NCBI RefSeq assembly: GCF_016595155.1
Contig: NZ_JAENGP010000014.1
Coordinates: 46,425-110,424 of the forward strand
Direction of reading: 5' to 3'
Length of the DNA: 64,000 nt
From: Advenella mandrilli
GTDB taxonomy: Bacteria; Pseudomonadota; Gammaproteobacteria; Burkholderiales; Burkholderiaceae_B
Positions 9,207 through 19,757 of this stretch are shown piece after piece; the stretch's first letter is position 1, and every line of letters starts with the position of its first letter. The translations under genes were made by a program, and so were the position numbers. The notes under the pieces are model-generated. The model was not told where the DNA came from, did no database searches, and saw nothing but the letters and a program-made list of their open reading frames with translations.

Positions 9207-9644
9207 TCAACGGCCCAGTTTTTGTTGCAACGGTGGCCCATACTGTTTGGCCACCGTTTCAAGGTCGGCATAAATTTGATGGGTACAAGTTTGGCTGGAT
9301 TCAGACAGGCAGATGCGGATATGCTGCTGGATATTCAGCCAGGCCGCCTGTGGCGCAGCTATATTAACGATATCCACGTTTTCGGCCAGCGCGGTAAAAC
9401 GGCCGTCTCGGGTAGGGTCTGCGCCAATAATCCTTACCCGGGCCACGGCCTGGTCAGGCTGGTTAACCAGTTGCAGGACAGGAGACAGCATGACCTGGTT
9501 TTGCAGTTGTGCAACAATATGGGTGCCGATGGTATCATTGGGCGTGTTACCACTGATGTACACGGGAATTTTTGCCAGCACGGTGGTAGCGCAGGTACAG
9601 GCCAATACAGCCGCCAGCAATTTGTAAAAAACGGATTTTTTCAT
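9207..9644 (-). CDS. Conserved exported protein of unknown function
   Basis: A 145-aa protein whose first 24 residues form a Sec signal peptide (KKSVFYKLLAAVLACTCA, cleavage after VLA). I recognise no domain in the mature part. It contains two cysteines near the C-terminus (IRICLSESSQTCTHQ) that could form a disulfide, and a DNA-mimic-free, mildly acidic composition. It stands alone between the thi operon and recQ, divergent from recQ, so the 99-bp gap holds both promoters. Periplasmic location is inferred from the signal peptide. Confidence 0.65.
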   Translation of the reverse strand: MKKSVFYKLLAAVLACTCATTVLAKIPVYISGNTPNDTIGTHIVAQLQNQVMLSPVLQLVNQPDQAVARVRIIGADPTRDGRFTALAENVDIVNIAAPQAAWLNIQQHIRICLSESSQTCTHQIYADLETVAKQYGPPLQQKLGR

Positions 9645-9743
9645 TTCTGTTGTTCAGCATTGACTATAATGTCAACATCATACGACTTTTCTGGTACAGA
9701 ATTGTTTTAATAACGGTTAAATCAACTACAGCATATTTCAGCA

Positions 9744-11573
9744 GTGTCACTATCATCAGCCAGCCAGGTTTTGCAAACTGTATTTGGCTACGAATCTTTC
9801 CGGGGCGAACAGCAGGCCATTGTCGAACACCTTGTTTCTGGCGGGGATGCACTCGTCCTGATGCCGACCGGGGCTGGCAAGTCCTTATGCTACCAGGTTC
9901 CTGCCTTGGTCAGGGAGGGTTGCGCCATTGTGGTTTCCCCCTTGATTGCCTTAATGAAAGACCAGGTGGATGCCTTGAAAGAACTGGGTGTGCAGGCGGC
10001 ATTTCTTAATTCCACCCTGGATTGGTCTGAAATACGCGCGGTAGAGCGAGACTTTTTGCGTGGTGAGCTGGACTTGCTGTACATTGCGCCAGAGCGCTTG
10101 CTGGGCGAGCGGTGCCTGCAATTGTTAAGCCAGGGACAAATTTCCCTGTTCGCGATTGATGAAGCGCATTGTGTATCCCAGTGGGGGCATGACTTTCGGC
10201 CTGAATATATGGGGCTGTCTATATTGCATGAGCGCTGGCCCCATGTGCCGCGAATTGCCTTAACCGCTACCGCCACCACCCATACCCGCAAGGAAATCAT
10301 CCAGCGTTTGGCGCTGGGTGAAGCCAAACAGTTTATTGCCAGTTTTGACCGCCCCAATATCACTTACCACATTGTTGAAAAGCATGATGTGCGCCGTCAG
10401 TTGTTGCATTTCATTCGTGAAGAACATATGGGTGATTCGGGTATTGTGTATTGCCTGTCGCGCAATAAAACCGAAGACATTGCAGAATTCCTGAGCAAGG
10501 AAGGTATTAAAGCCTTGCCTTATCATGCCGGCCTGGATGTTGCCCGCCGGGCTGAGCACCAGGCCCGTTTTCAGCAGGAAGACGATCTGGTCATGGTGGC
10601 TACCATTGCCTTTGGCATGGGCATTAACAAACCCGATGTCCGCTTTGTGGCGCATATTGATCTGCCCAAGTCGGTAGAGGGCTATTACCAGGAAACCGGC
10701 CGTGCCGGACGTGATGGCCTGGCAGCCACCGCCTGGATGGCTTACGGCCTGCAAGATGTGGTGCAGCAAAGAAAAATGATTGAAGATTCAAATGGTGATG
10801 AGATCTTCAAGCGTCGTTCTGCGGCCCAGCTGGATGCCATGTTGGGGCTGTGTGAAACCGCTCAGTGTCGGCGGGTTCGTTTGCTGGCTTATTTTGACCA
10901 GCAGATTGAACCTTGCGGTAATTGTGATGTCTGCCTTAACCCGCCCAAAATGTGGGATGGTACGGTGGCCGCACAAAAAATCCTGTCAGCGGTTTACCGG
11001 TTGTTTAAGGAACGTGACCAGCGTTTTGGGGCCGGCCATATTATTGATATTTTGCGCGGCAAGAAAACCGACCGGGTGACGCAAAACCAGCACGATACCT
11101 TAAGTGTGTTCGGGGTGGGGCAGGATTTAAGCGATTCGGCCTGGCGTAGTGTGTTGCGACAGTTGCTGGCCAACCATTACCTGGCACTGGATATCGAAGG
11201 CTATGGCACCCTGGCATTAACGGAAAAAAGCCGGGCCGTGCTTAAAGGCGAAGAGGTGCTCATGCTACGCCAGGAGTCCGAACGCATGGCCTCCAAGTCG
11301 CGCAACATTATGCCCAAAGCCAAAAAGCCGGTCATCAGTCTTCCGCCCGAAGCCGAGGAACGCTTCGTTCAGCTTAAAAAATGGCGGCTGGCCATTGCCC
11401 GGGAACACGAAGTGCCGGCCTATGTGATTTTCAATGATGCCACGTTGCGGCAGATCGCCTTGAATAACCCGGAAACGCTTGAAGATTTAAGTTTTATCAG
11501 CGGGGTGGGGGCGCATAAGCTGGATGCCTACGGCGAAGCGATTATTGAATTTCTTGAGGAAATGCAGGCTTAA
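9744..11573 (+). CDS. recQ: ATP-dependent DNA helicase RecQ
   Basis: A full-length RecQ of 609 aa starting with GTG. Motif [16 protein letters not shown] is near residue 41, the DEAH box and aromatic-rich loop [18 protein letters not shown] near residue 143, and helicase motif [11 protein letters not shown] near residue 318. Zinc-binding cysteines follow (CETAQC and CGNCDVC, residues 371-396), then a winged-helix region and a C-terminal HRDC domain (about residues 530-605). It unwinds recombination and replication intermediates. It converges with ruvB, overlapping it by 4 bp, so two DNA-repair genes meet tail to tail. Confidence 0.96.
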   Translation: MSLSSASQVLQTVFGYESFRGEQQAIVEHLVSGGDALVLMPTGAGKSLCYQVPALVREGCAIVVSPLIALMKDQVDALKELGVQAAFLNSTLDWSEIRAVERDFLRGELDLLYIAPERLLGERCLQLLSQGQISLFAIDEAHCVSQWGHDFRPEYMGLSILHERWPHVPRIALTATATTHTRKEIIQRLALGEAKQFIASFDRPNITYHIVEKHDVRRQLLHFIREEHMGDSGIVYCLSRNKTEDIAEFLSKEGIKALPYHAGLDVARRAEHQARFQQEDDLVMVATIAFGMGINKPDVRFVAHIDLPKSVEGYYQETGRAGRDGLAATAWMAYGLQDVVQQRKMIEDSNGDEIFKRRSAAQLDAMLGLCETAQCRRVRLLAYFDQQIEPCGNCDVCLNPPKMWDGTVAAQKILSAVYRLFKERDQRFGAGHIIDILRGKKTDRVTQNQHDTLSVFGVGQDLSDSAWRSVLRQLLANHYLALDIEGYGTLALTEKSRAVLKGEEVLMLRQESERMASKSRNIMPKAKKPVISLPPEAEERFVQLKKWRLAIAREHEVPAYVIFNDATLRQIALNNPETLEDLSFISGVGAHKLDAYGEAIIEFLEEMQA

Positions 11574-12628
11574 AACAGTTTGCCGTCTTCACCGCGTGAA
11601 GGGGGTTGCAGCCCCAGGTGGCGCCATGTGGTTAGCGTGGCAATGCGTCCGCGTGGGGTTCTTTGCAGGTAACCGTGCTGGATTAAATAAGGTTCAATCA
11701 CATCTTCAATGGTGTCTCGCTCTTCACCAATGGCAGCGGCCAGGTTATCAACCCCAACCGGGCCGCCATCAAACTTGTGAATGATGGTGTCCAGCAGCTT
11801 GCGATCCATTAAATCCAGCCCTTGCGGGTCAACTTCCAGCATGCTTAAGGCGGCGCTGGCCGACTCAACCGTAATCACACCATCCGATTTGACCTCGGCA
11901 TAATCGCGCACCCGGCGCAGCAGGCGGTTGGCAATGCGTGGCGTGCCCCGTGCGCGGCGGGCAATTTCCCGGGCACCGTCTTCGGTCATGGGGGTATTAA
12001 GCAAAGCGGCACTACGGCTGACAATTTGGGTCAGGTCTTCGGTGTTGTAGAATTCCAGCCGGGAAACAATCCCGAAACGGTCGCGCAAGGGGTTGGTGAG
12101 CATGCCTGCCCGGGTCGTGGCACCCACCAGGGTAAAGGGTTGCAAGTCTATCTTGACGCTGCGTGCGGCCGGGCCTTCGCCAATCAGGATATCAATCTGG
12201 AAGTCTTCTAGGGCAGGGTAAAGGATTTCTTCAACCACTGGCGACAGACGATGGATTTCATCAATGAAAAGCACATCGTTGGCTTCAAGATTGGTGAGCA
12301 GGGCGGCCAGGTCTCCTGGGCGTTCCAGAACGGGACCCGAGGTTTGCCGTAACTGGGAGCCCATTTCATGGGCAATAATATGGGCAAGCGTGGTTTTGCC
12401 CAACCCCGGAGGGCCAAACAGCAGGACATGATCCAGGGATTCCTGGCGTTTGCGTGCAGCGGTGATGAAAATTTCAAGCTGTTCGCGCACCCGGTGCTGG
12501 CCGGTATATTCGGCCAGGGATTTGGGGCGCAGGGCACGTTCTACCGATTCCTCATTAGGTGAGCTGGCTTGTGGGGAAACAATCCTGGCGGGAGGGCTGC
12601 TGGATAAAGAATCGTTAAAAATGGCCAT
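11570..12628 (-). CDS. ruvB: Holliday junction branch migration ATPase RuvB
   Basis: The ATG at 12628 gives a 352-aa protein of normal length; the frame is open 23 codons further but runs into an inverted repeat. Walker [10 protein letters not shown] is at residues 72-80, Walker B FIDEIHR near residue 120, and the sensor/arginine-finger region GATTRAGML near residue 170. The C-terminal winged helix ends with [17 protein letters not shown]. It drives branch migration with RuvA. Unusually, ruvB is separated from ruvA by a three-gene TRAP transporter and an inverted repeat. Confidence 0.96.
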   Translation of the reverse strand: MAIFNDSLSSSPPARIVSPQASSPNEESVERALRPKSLAEYTGQHRVREQLEIFITAARKRQESLDHVLLFGPPGLGKTTLAHIIAHEMGSQLRQTSGPVLERPGDLAALLTNLEANDVLFIDEIHRLSPVVEEILYPALEDFQIDILIGEGPAARSVKIDLQPFTLVGATTRAGMLTNPLRDRFGIVSRLEFYNTEDLTQIVSRSAALLNTPMTEDGAREIARRARGTPRIANRLLRRVRDYAEVKSDGVITVESASAALSMLEVDPQGLDLMDRKLLDTIIHKFDGGPVGVDNLAAAIGEERDTIEDVIEPYLIQHGYLQRTPRGRIATLTTWRHLGLQPPSRGEDGKLF

Positions 12629-12650
12629 GGTCGTGCTGCGCAATAATGGA

Positions 12651-12712
12651 AAAAGACATCGCTGTATTGTAATCTCTTTTGGAGACTGTATGTCCATACA
12701 GCGATGTCTTTT
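12651..12712. repeat. 17-bp perfect inverted repeat between dctM and ruvB
   Basis: Positions 12651-12667 (AAAAGACATCGCTGTAT) and 12696-12712 are exact reverse complements separated by 28 nt. Read on the minus strand the structure has A residues before and a T-run after the stem, so it could end the dctPQM transcript. It also resembles the end structure of a small non-coding element. The stem is AT-rich for a terminator, and it sits 22 bp upstream of the ruvB start codon. Confidence 0.6.
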
Positions 12713-12757
12713 GTTCAGGGCTGGCCAGATGTTGCCATAAGGCCCGTTTTTAATGGC

Positions 12758-14032
12758 TTAGCGATAGGCAAGGTCACGTAGTATCAGCGAAATTTCCGGT
12801 ACATAAGTGATAATCATCAGGCACAATACCGTGACACCGACAAAAGGCAGCAATGGTTTTATCAGCTTTTCAATGGGCAGTTTGGCTACCGTGCAGGCAG
12901 CAAACAGGTTAACGCCAAAGGGTGGGGTAATCATGCCAAGGGCCAGGTTAACCACCATGATGATCCCGAAGTGGGTGGGGTCAACGCCAAATTTAATGGC
13001 AACGGGAAGCAGCAACGGGGCCAGGACCACGATAGAGGCCGAGGTTTCGATGAACATGCCAATGAAGAACAAGGCAATATTGACACCTAGCAAGAAGGCG
13101 ACTTTGTCGCTAAACAGCATGCTGAGCCACTCACCCAGTGCATTAGGTACACCGGCACGGTTTAGCAGGAACCCGAAAAGACCGGCATTGGCAATCACGA
13201 ACATGATGACGGCAGTGGCAATCACGGTTTTACGGAAGGTTTCCGACAGCTGCCCAAAGCCAATCGTGCGATAAATGAAGATACTGACGATCAGGGCATA
13301 AACGACGGCTACCACCGATGCTTCGGTAGGGGTAAAGATCCCGCCATAAATGCCGCCCAGAATAATCACGGGCATAAGCAGGGCCAGCCATGCCTGCTTG
13401 AAGGATTCCCATATGCCAAGGCGGCCTTCGCCATCGTTTTTGCCATAGCCATGGCGTTTGGCATATAGCCATACATACAGTACCAGGGCAAGGGCAATCA
13501 GGATACCGGGCAGAATACCGGCAATGAACAATTCGCCCACATCGGTTTCGGTGGAAACCGCAAACAGGATCATGGGCACGGATGGCGGAATAATAACCCC
13601 AAGCTCGGCGGATGTGGCTTGCAAAGAAGCGGCAAACGGTTTGGGATAGCCATGCTTGACCATGGCGGGAATTAAGATGGCGCCCACGGCAAAGGTGGTT
13701 GCCACGCTTGAACCGGCCACGGCGGCAAAGATCATGCAGGTAATCACGCAACTGCACGCCAGACCGCCTTGCATGTTGCCCACCAGGCTTTTGGCGAAAT
13801 TGACCATTCTTGTGGATATGCCTCCCGCTTCCATGAGGTTGCCGGCCAGAATGAAGAAGGGAATGGCCACCAGCGGGTAAGAGTCTAGCGATGCATAAAT
13901 TTTTTGGGCGATAACCAGCCAGTTAATACCCGCAACCTGGACACCGACAATACTGGCAAGACCGATGGAAATAGCTACTGGTACTGTCAGGACAAAGAAC
14001 AGCAGCATTGAAATAATCATTAATTGAGACAT
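12758..14032 (-). CDS. dctM: TRAP transporter large permease, DctM family
   Basis: The large integral membrane subunit of a tripartite ATP-independent periplasmic transporter, about 424 aa from the ATG at 14032 (MSQLMIISMLLFFVL), preceded by an AGGT-type ribosome-binding site. A start 12 codons further upstream is possible. Multiple membrane segments are visible, with family patterns PFFILAGNLMEAGGIS near residue 60, IPPSVPMILFAV near residue 145, and LGMITPPFGVNLF near residue 365. It carries out sodium-driven uptake of the substrate delivered by DctP. It is last in dctP-dctQ-dctM. Confidence 0.92.
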   Translation of the reverse strand: MSQLMIISMLLFFVLTVPVAISIGLASIVGVQVAGINWLVIAQKIYASLDSYPLVAIPFFILAGNLMEAGGISTRMVNFAKSLVGNMQGGLACSCVITCMIFAAVAGSSVATTFAVGAILIPAMVKHGYPKPFAASLQATSAELGVIIPPSVPMILFAVSTETDVGELFIAGILPGILIALALVLYVWLYAKRHGYGKNDGEGRLGIWESFKQAWLALLMPVIILGGIYGGIFTPTEASVVAVVYALIVSIFIYRTIGFGQLSETFRKTVIATAVIMFVIANAGLFGFLLNRAGVPNALGEWLSMLFSDKVAFLLGVNIALFFIGMFIETSASIVVLAPLLLPVAIKFGVDPTHFGIIMVVNLALGMITPPFGVNLFAACTVAKLPIEKLIKPLLPFVGVTVLCLMIITYVPEISLILRDLAYR

Positions 14033-14074
14033 AAAACCAACCTGAATATTGAGCGATAACGAATGCAACGCGCC

Positions 14075-14572
14075 TTACAAAGCGGCGATTTCATCGTTGG
14101 ATTCAGCTGACCCCTGTGACCAGTGAATAATCACGGCGATCAGGGCCAGAAATGAACCGATTGGAATGGCGGCATAAATCCAGGCGATACTGAATTCCAG
14201 TCCTGCGATGGTCTGGAACCGGAAGCGGTAGGCAGCCATGGCACCCACCCAGGTCAGGATACCCAGGAAGGTGCTGGTAATAATCATGACCAAGGTCGCC
14301 AGCCAGCGTTTGTGTTTTTCATTCAGGGCATTTTCAAGTATTTCCACTTTCAGCATGGCACCCTGGCGACAGGCCAGTACCAGGCCCAGCAATACAACCC
14401 AAATGATGGCGCAGCGGGTCCAGACTTCGGTCCAGTCGGCGGGTGATTCAAAGACAAAGCGGCTGACAACTTGATGGAATGAGGCAATCACGGCAGAGAG
14501 CAGCAGCAATTGCGCCATTATGGACACCAGTCTGAAGACAGACTTGTCCAGTAATTGAGTGAGCGATTTCAT
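14075..14572 (-). CDS. dctQ: TRAP transporter small permease, DctQ family
   Basis: A 165-aa protein with four predicted membrane segments, starting MKSLTQLLDKSVFRLVSIM. The pattern WTEVWTRCAIIWVVLLG near residue 42 is typical of DctQ. It forms the membrane complex with DctM. It lies between dctP (57 bp upstream) and dctM (42 bp downstream). Confidence 0.9.
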   Translation of the reverse strand: MKSLTQLLDKSVFRLVSIMAQLLLLSAVIASFHQVVSRFVFESPADWTEVWTRCAIIWVVLLGLVLACRQGAMLKVEILENALNEKHKRWLATLVMIITSTFLGILTWVGAMAAYRFRFQTIAGLEFSIAWIYAAIPIGSFLALIAVIIHWSQGSAESNDEIAAL

Positions 14573-14629
14573 GGCAATTTGAAGAGTTAGGGCTGAAAAA
14601 CCATTCAGCCCCGCAGGAAAAGAAAAAAC

Positions 14630-15613
14630 TTATTTTGTGTTCTGGATGGATTCAATCAGTTCTTTCGAGAATTTCTTGTGGAATTCAGGATAGACATTGT
14701 GAACAATTTTGGCAAATTCGGCACGATCAACATCCTGGGTGATTTCCATGCCTTCTTTGGTCAGTGTTTCAAGACCTGTTTTTTCTACATTGTCAACGAA
14801 ATCGCGCATGCTCTTTGCTGCAGCCAATCCGGCTTCCTTGAGTTTTGCCTTGTCTTCGTCAGACATGCTGTCATAAACCATGGGGGAAACCACAATCACG
14901 GCAGGACCATATACGTGTCCGGTCAGGGACAGGTGTTTTTGCTGGGAGGACAGCTTGGCGGAAACGATCACGGAAAGCGGGTTTTCCTGGCCATCAATGG
15001 TGCCTTGCTGCAGGGCGGTTTGCACTTCAGGCCAGGCCATGGGGGTTGGCAACATGCCCAGTTCCTTGAAAGCGGTAATGTGAATCGGGTTTTCGGTGGT
15101 ACGGATTTTCAGGCCTTTCAGGTCTGCCGGTGTCTTGACCGCATGTTTGCTGTTGGTCAGGTGACGGAAGCCCTGCTCACCCCATGCCAGGGCCACCAGG
15201 CCACGTTTGGGGAATTCGGCCAGCAGTTTGTTGCCGATATCACCATCCAGCACTTTGCGGGCATGGTCCAGGTCACGGAACAGGAAAGGAATGTCGAAAA
15301 CACCGGTTTGTGGCACAAAGTTAAGGGTGGCGCCAGTAGATAAAATGGCCGCATCCACCGTACCGATTTGCAGGCCTTCAATGACTTCACGCTCACCGCC
15401 CAGCGCGCTGTTGGCAAACTGTTCAATTTTAATTTCACCGTTGGTGCTTTTGCCAATAGACTCTTCAAAGGCGTTGGCACCCGCACCGTAATGGGAGTCT
15501 TTGGAAAGGGCATAAGCCATTTTCAGGGTTTTCTCGGCCATCGCTGCGCTTGAAAAACACAGGCTGCCGATGGCGGTGGCAACAAGAACTTTTTTAAACC
15601 ATTGGGGATGCAT
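14630..15613 (-). CDS. dctP: TRAP transporter periplasmic substrate-binding protein, DctP family
   Basis: A 327-aa protein with a signal peptide ending AAMA before EKTLKMAYALSKDSHYG. Family signatures include LGGEREVIEGLQIGTVDAAILSTG near residue 75, KGLKIRTTENPIHI near residue 168 with the conserved substrate-carboxylate arginine, and QTALQQGTIDGQENPLSVI near residue 203. It would bind a carboxylate-containing ligand in the periplasm. C4-dicarboxylates are typical of this family, but the ligand cannot be assigned from sequence. It is the first gene of the TRAP operon, and follows ruvA on the same strand. Confidence 0.92.
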   Translation of the reverse strand: MHPQWFKKVLVATAIGSLCFSSAAMAEKTLKMAYALSKDSHYGAGANAFEESIGKSTNGEIKIEQFANSALGGEREVIEGLQIGTVDAAILSTGATLNFVPQTGVFDIPFLFRDLDHARKVLDGDIGNKLLAEFPKRGLVALAWGEQGFRHLTNSKHAVKTPADLKGLKIRTTENPIHITAFKELGMLPTPMAWPEVQTALQQGTIDGQENPLSVIVSAKLSSQQKHLSLTGHVYGPAVIVVSPMVYDSMSDEDKAKLKEAGLAAAKSMRDFVDNVEKTGLETLTKEGMEITQDVDRAEFAKIVHNVYPEFHKKFSKELIESIQNTK

Positions 15614-15651
15614 ATTATTTCCTTGAAATTTGATAATGTAAATTTAATAAA

Positions 15652-16224
15652 TTATTTTGCTAATGATTTCAAAGCCATTCGGATGCCATCTGAAACGGTA
15701 ATTTCAACCGGCAACGTTTTAAGCGCAGCTTGTGACTCCCGCTCTGAATATCCCAAGGCGATCAAGGCATTGAGGATATCGGTTTGGCTATGGTTTGCTG
15801 GGTTTGTTTGGGTGGAGTGAGTATCTCCCAGTTTGCCGCGCAGTTCAAGCAAAAGGCGCTCGGCGGTTTTTTTTCCAATACCCGGAACCTTAAGCAGTAA
15901 GGCGGCATCCTGGTTGGCGATAGACGCAGCCAGGTCACTGACGCTCATGCCTGAAAGCAGGGCCAGGGCGGTACGCGAGCCAATGCCGCTGACTTTGATC
16001 AGGGCACGGAAAGTACTTCTTTCTGCGGCATGCAGGAAACCAAACAGGGTATGGGCATCTTCCCGGACCGCCAAATGCGTGAACAGGGTCACTTTGGCAC
16101 CCAATTCGGGCAAATCGTACAAAGTACTCATGGGAACATCAATATCGTAACCGACCCCATTGACATCAAGGCAGATGGTGGGAGGCAGTTTTTCGATAAG
16201 GGTTCCGGTAAGACGTCCAATCAT
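15652..16224 (-). CDS. ruvA: Holliday junction DNA-binding protein RuvA
   Basis: A 190-aa RuvA. Its N-terminal domain begins [28 protein letters not shown]. Helix-hairpin-helix motifs are visible at [19 protein letters not shown] (near residue 72) and [16 protein letters not shown] (near residue 108). The C-terminal domain III ([16 protein letters not shown]) contacts RuvB. It lies 20 bp after ruvC. RuvB, usually next door, is 3 kb away behind the TRAP genes. Confidence 0.96.
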   Translation of the reverse strand: MIGRLTGTLIEKLPPTICLDVNGVGYDIDVPMSTLYDLPELGAKVTLFTHLAVREDAHTLFGFLHAAERSTFRALIKVSGIGSRTALALLSGMSVSDLAASIANQDAALLLKVPGIGKKTAERLLLELRGKLGDTHSTQTNPANHSQTDILNALIALGYSERESQAALKTLPVEITVSDGIRMALKSLAK

Positions 16225-16244
16225 AATAATGCACTATAAAAAGG

Positions 16245-16790
16245 TTAACCAATCAGCCTGCCAGCCCGCATGCGGGGTTGATGGCTTAGCTGGCTTTCTT
16301 CGTGAGACTTGAGTTTTTGTGACAGGGGATTGGCATGGGCATGACAAATGGCACAGGCCAGGGCGTCGGCCGAGTCAGATGAGGGCAAACCATTCAGGGA
16401 AAGTAAGTGCTGAACCATTAATTGCACCTGTTCTTTTTTGGCATGCCCATTGCCCACCACGGCTTTCTTGATTTGCAGAGCCGTGTATTCACTAACATTC
16501 AGGTCGCTGTCCGCCAGCGCGCACATGGCGGCTCCGCGTGCTTGCCCAAGTAACAGCGTGGATACCGGGTTAGCATTAACAAACACTTTTTCCAGTGCCG
16601 AGTCGTCTGGCCGGTGGGTCTGGATAACCTCACGAATGTTATCCAGAATGGCTTTCAGGCGTAGGTGCAGGGGCAGGTCGGTGGGAACCACAATGGTTCC
16701 GCTGGCCACATATTGAATGCGCATACCGCTGGCCTCAATCACACCGAAACCGGTGCGGCGAAGGCCAGGATCAATACCAAGTATGCGCAT
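16245..16790 (-). CDS. ruvC: Crossover junction endodeoxyribonuclease RuvC
   Basis: A 181-aa Holliday junction resolvase. The catalytic aspartate is in [17 protein letters not shown] (residue 7), the glutamate in DDSALEKVF (residue 66), and the remaining acidic pair in [14 protein letters not shown] near residue 138. It starts 6 bp after purH and precedes ruvA, so ruvC and ruvA are co-transcribed. Confidence 0.96.
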   Translation of the reverse strand: MRILGIDPGLRRTGFGVIEASGMRIQYVASGTIVVPTDLPLHLRLKAILDNIREVIQTHRPDDSALEKVFVNANPVSTLLLGQARGAAMCALADSDLNVSEYTALQIKKAVVGNGHAKKEQVQLMVQHLLSLNGLPSSDSADALACAICHAHANPLSQKLKSHEESQLSHQPRMRAGRLIG

Positions 16791-16796
16791 TGCGGA

Positions 16797-18386
16797 TTAG
16801 TGACGGAAGTGGCGGGTGCCGGTAAAGACCATGGCAATACCCTGTTCGTCGGCGGCGGCAATCACTTCATCGTCGCGGATGCTGCCACCCGGTTGAATGA
16901 TGCAGTTGGCACCAGCGGCAACAATAACGTCCAGGCCGTCACGGAACGGGAAGAAAGCATCAGACGCAGCGGCAGAGTTCTTCAGGGACAGGCCAGCGTT
17001 TTCCGCTTTGATGGAAGCGATGCGGGCAGAGTCGATACGGCTCATTTGGCCGGCGCCTACGCCCATGGTCATGCCATCGGCACAAAATACGATGGCGTTT
17101 GACTTGACGAATTTGGCGACGTTCCAGGCAAACAGCAGGTCTTGCATTTGCTGTTCGGTGGGTTGCTTCTTGGTCACTACTTTCAGGGTGCTGGTATCAA
17201 GCTCGAAGGCATCCGGGTCTTGGACCAGCCAGCCACCGCCCACGCGTTTGATGTCAAAATCGTTTTTACCATTGCCTATTGCCAGCTCAAGGACGCGGAC
17301 ATTTTTCTTGGCGGCCAGCAATTCCAGGGCTTCGGCCGTATAAGAAGGAGCCAGCAGGACTTCCATGAATTGTTCGCTGACGGCCTGTGCGGTAGCCAGA
17401 TCGACCTGACGGTTAAAGGCAATAATGCCGCCAAAAGCGGATGTGGGGTCAGTCTTGAAAGCTTTCTGGTAAGCGGCAATAGCGGATTCGGCAACGGCAA
17501 CACCGCAGGGGTTGGCGTGCTTGACAATCACGCAGGCGGGTGCCTCGAAGGTACGTACGCATTCCCATGCCGCATCGGAGTCGGCAATATTGTTATAGGA
17601 CAGTTCTTTGCCCTGCAACTGGCGATAGCGTCCCAGCAAGCCTTCGGGAGCATTGGGGTCAATGTAGAAGGCGGCAGACTGGTGCGGGTTCTCGCCATAA
17701 CGCAATGCCTGGTGTTGCTGAACCTGTACGGTTAGCACGGACGGCCATTGTTTGCGGGCCGGTTCGGTTTCTTGAGCTGGGGCGGCATCGGCCAGGCTGG
17801 TCAGGTAGTTGGTGATGGCACCATCGTAGGACGCGGTGTGAGCATACACCTTGCTGGCCAGTTTCAGGCGCAGGGCATAAGAGGTTTGGCCGTTTGCGTC
17901 AATTTCCTGCAAGACCTGATCGTAATCGGACGGGTCAATCACGACGGTCACGCCACCGGCTTCAGTACCATGGTTTTTGGCAGCGGCACGCAGCATGGCG
18001 GGGCCGCCAATGTCGATGTTTTCAATCGCGTCAGCAAAATTGCAACCGGGCTTGGCAATGGTTTCACGGAAAGGATACAGATTGACCACCAGCAGATCGA
18101 TAGGGTCAATATTGTGTTCTTTCATGGTGTTCAGGTGGATGTCGTCATCCCGTCGACCCAGCAGGCCACCGTGAATCTTGGGATGCAGGGTTTTGACCCG
18201 GCCGTCAAGAATTTCAGGAGAACCGGTGTGTTCGGCAACTTCGGTAACGGTTAGTCCGGCCTGTTTCAGCAAGGCGGCGGTGCCACCGGTGGACAACAGT
18301 TTGATGCCACGTTGGGAAAGTGCTTGGGCAAATTCGACGATGCCGGTTTTGTCTGAAACCGAAAGTAAGGCAGTTGAAAGTTTCAT
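16797..18386 (-). CDS. purH: Bifunctional AICAR formyltransferase / IMP cyclohydrolase PurH
   Basis: At 529 aa it has the normal PurH length and catalyses the last two steps of IMP synthesis. The N-terminal cyclohydrolase domain begins [19 protein letters not shown] and includes the [14 protein letters not shown] motif near residue 66. The C-terminal transformylase has the catalytic lysine-histidine pair in [12 protein letters not shown] near residue 288, and the protein ends TGTRHFRH. It lies between fis and ruvC, an arrangement common in betaproteobacteria. Confidence 0.96.
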   Translation of the reverse strand: MKLSTALLSVSDKTGIVEFAQALSQRGIKLLSTGGTAALLKQAGLTVTEVAEHTGSPEILDGRVKTLHPKIHGGLLGRRDDDIHLNTMKEHNIDPIDLLVVNLYPFRETIAKPGCNFADAIENIDIGGPAMLRAAAKNHGTEAGGVTVVIDPSDYDQVLQEIDANGQTSYALRLKLASKVYAHTASYDGAITNYLTSLADAAPAQETEPARKQWPSVLTVQVQQHQALRYGENPHQSAAFYIDPNAPEGLLGRYRQLQGKELSYNNIADSDAAWECVRTFEAPACVIVKHANPCGVAVAESAIAAYQKAFKTDPTSAFGGIIAFNRQVDLATAQAVSEQFMEVLLAPSYTAEALELLAAKKNVRVLELAIGNGKNDFDIKRVGGGWLVQDPDAFELDTSTLKVVTKKQPTEQQMQDLLFAWNVAKFVKSNAIVFCADGMTMGVGAGQMSRIDSARIASIKAENAGLSLKNSAAASDAFFPFRDGLDVIVAAGANCIIQPGGSIRDDEVIAAADEQGIAMVFTGTRHFRH

Positions 18387-18391
18387 ATTAA

Positions 18392-18628
18392 TTAGATTAA
18401 GTGATGTGTAATAAGTTTTTTACGCAGGGTATTGCGAGTGATGCCAAGCATTTCAGCCGCCCTGGATTGGTTGCTGTTGGCTTTTTGCATAACAACTTCA
18501 AGCAGCGGCTTTTCAACGCAACTGTTGACCATTTCCCAGAGATTGCTCGGGTTGCTGTCACCGAGTTCCTTGAAATACAGTTCTAGGTTGGTACGGACAC
18601 ACTCTTGAAGATTTTGAGTATTATTCAT
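18392..18628 (-). CDS. fis: Fis family nucleoid-associated DNA-binding protein
   Basis: A 78-aa protein of the betaproteobacterial Fis size. The C-terminal helix-turn-helix is [19 protein letters not shown] at about residues 54-72. It shapes nucleoid structure and activates stable RNA promoters. It lies between dusB (55 bp upstream) and purH (5 bp downstream); dusB-fis coupling is conserved in proteobacteria. Confidence 0.93.
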   Translation of the reverse strand: MNNTQNLQECVRTNLELYFKELGDSNPSNLWEMVNSCVEKPLLEVVMQKANSNQSRAAEMLGITRNTLRKKLITHHLI

Positions 18629-18683
18629 GGCGTAACGATATTAGTGGAATTATATTATTGGATATAAAAATACAAGGGTATTT

Positions 18684-19697
18684 TCAGTGCACCAGGCGGG
18701 TTGCCGGTTGCTGCCCTTGGCGGATAATCAATTGATCAAACCATTGCTCTACGGCCGTGTACTGATCATGACTATTGTCGATTCGGTTCATCCTGTCACA
18801 AAAAGAGGCTGCTTCAGGCAGTTTGTTGATGTACCAGGCGATATGCTTGCGGGCCGATCGAACCCCGGTATATTCACCATAGAAGGTGTAATGATGATGC
18901 AGGTGTTCAAGCAGGACGGCTTTCATGTGCCCGTACCCGGGCTTTGGCAGTAATTGGCCGGTATCAAGAAAATGATTGATTTCCCGGAAGATCCAGGGGT
19001 TGCCCTGTGCGGCACGGCCAATCATGATGGCGTCTGCTTTGGTGTAGTCTAGTACGTATTTTGCCTTGTGGGGATCAGTGATATCCCCATTTGCAATCAC
19101 GGGAATTGAAATTTCTGCTTTGACCTGGGCGATTGTATCGTACTCGGCCTGGCCCGTGTACAAATCGCATCGTGTGCGGCCATGCAGTGTTAAGGCGGCA
19201 ATGCCCAGGTTTTCGGCAAGGTGGGCCACGCGCAAGGCGTTTTTGTTTTCCCGGTCCCACCCGGTTCTTGTTTTAAGGGTAACCGGTACATTGTACGGGG
19301 TACAGGCCTTAACGACACGCTCTATAATTTGGGCAACCAGGGGCTCATTGCGCAATAGCGCAGAACCCGAGGCAACACTACAGACTTTTTTGGCGGGGCA
19401 GCCCATGTTGATGTCGATAATGCGCGCACCTTTCTGGATGTTGAAGACGGCGGCCTCGGCCATCATGTCAGGGTCTGCGCCGGCAATCTGAACGGCGATG
19501 GGATCTATTTCGCCTTCATGGTTGAGGCGTCTTGAGGTTTTGACACTGTTCCAGAGTTTTGGGTTGCTGGCGGCCATTTCTGACACGGCATAACCGGCGC
19601 CCAGTCGCTTGCAAAGCTGGCGAAAAGGACGATCGGTCACCCCCGCCATGGGGGCGACAAAAACAGGATTGGGAAGGTGCCAGGGGCCGATATGCAT
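18684..19697 (-). CDS. dusB: tRNA-dihydrouridine synthase DusB
   Basis: A 337-aa FMN enzyme that reduces uridines in the tRNA D-loop. The N-terminus has NPVFVAPMAGVTDRPFRQL. The catalytic cysteine lies in INMGCPAKKVCSVASGSAL near residue 100, and FMN-phosphate binding residues are in ADAIMIGRAAQGNPWIF near residue 220. It is the first gene of the dusB-fis-purH-ruvCA cluster. The pairing with fis supports DusB rather than DusA or DusC. Confidence 0.95.
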   Translation of the reverse strand: MHIGPWHLPNPVFVAPMAGVTDRPFRQLCKRLGAGYAVSEMAASNPKLWNSVKTSRRLNHEGEIDPIAVQIAGADPDMMAEAAVFNIQKGARIIDINMGCPAKKVCSVASGSALLRNEPLVAQIIERVVKACTPYNVPVTLKTRTGWDRENKNALRVAHLAENLGIAALTLHGRTRCDLYTGQAEYDTIAQVKAEISIPVIANGDITDPHKAKYVLDYTKADAIMIGRAAQGNPWIFREINHFLDTGQLLPKPGYGHMKAVLLEHLHHHYTFYGEYTGVRSARKHIAWYINKLPEAASFCDRMNRIDNSHDQYTAVEQWFDQLIIRQGQQPATRLVH

Positions 19698-19757
19698 GCG
19701 TAGATTTTAACCAATTGGACTGTCGCTGAGTAAAAAATGAGCGATTTGCCTGAAAAT

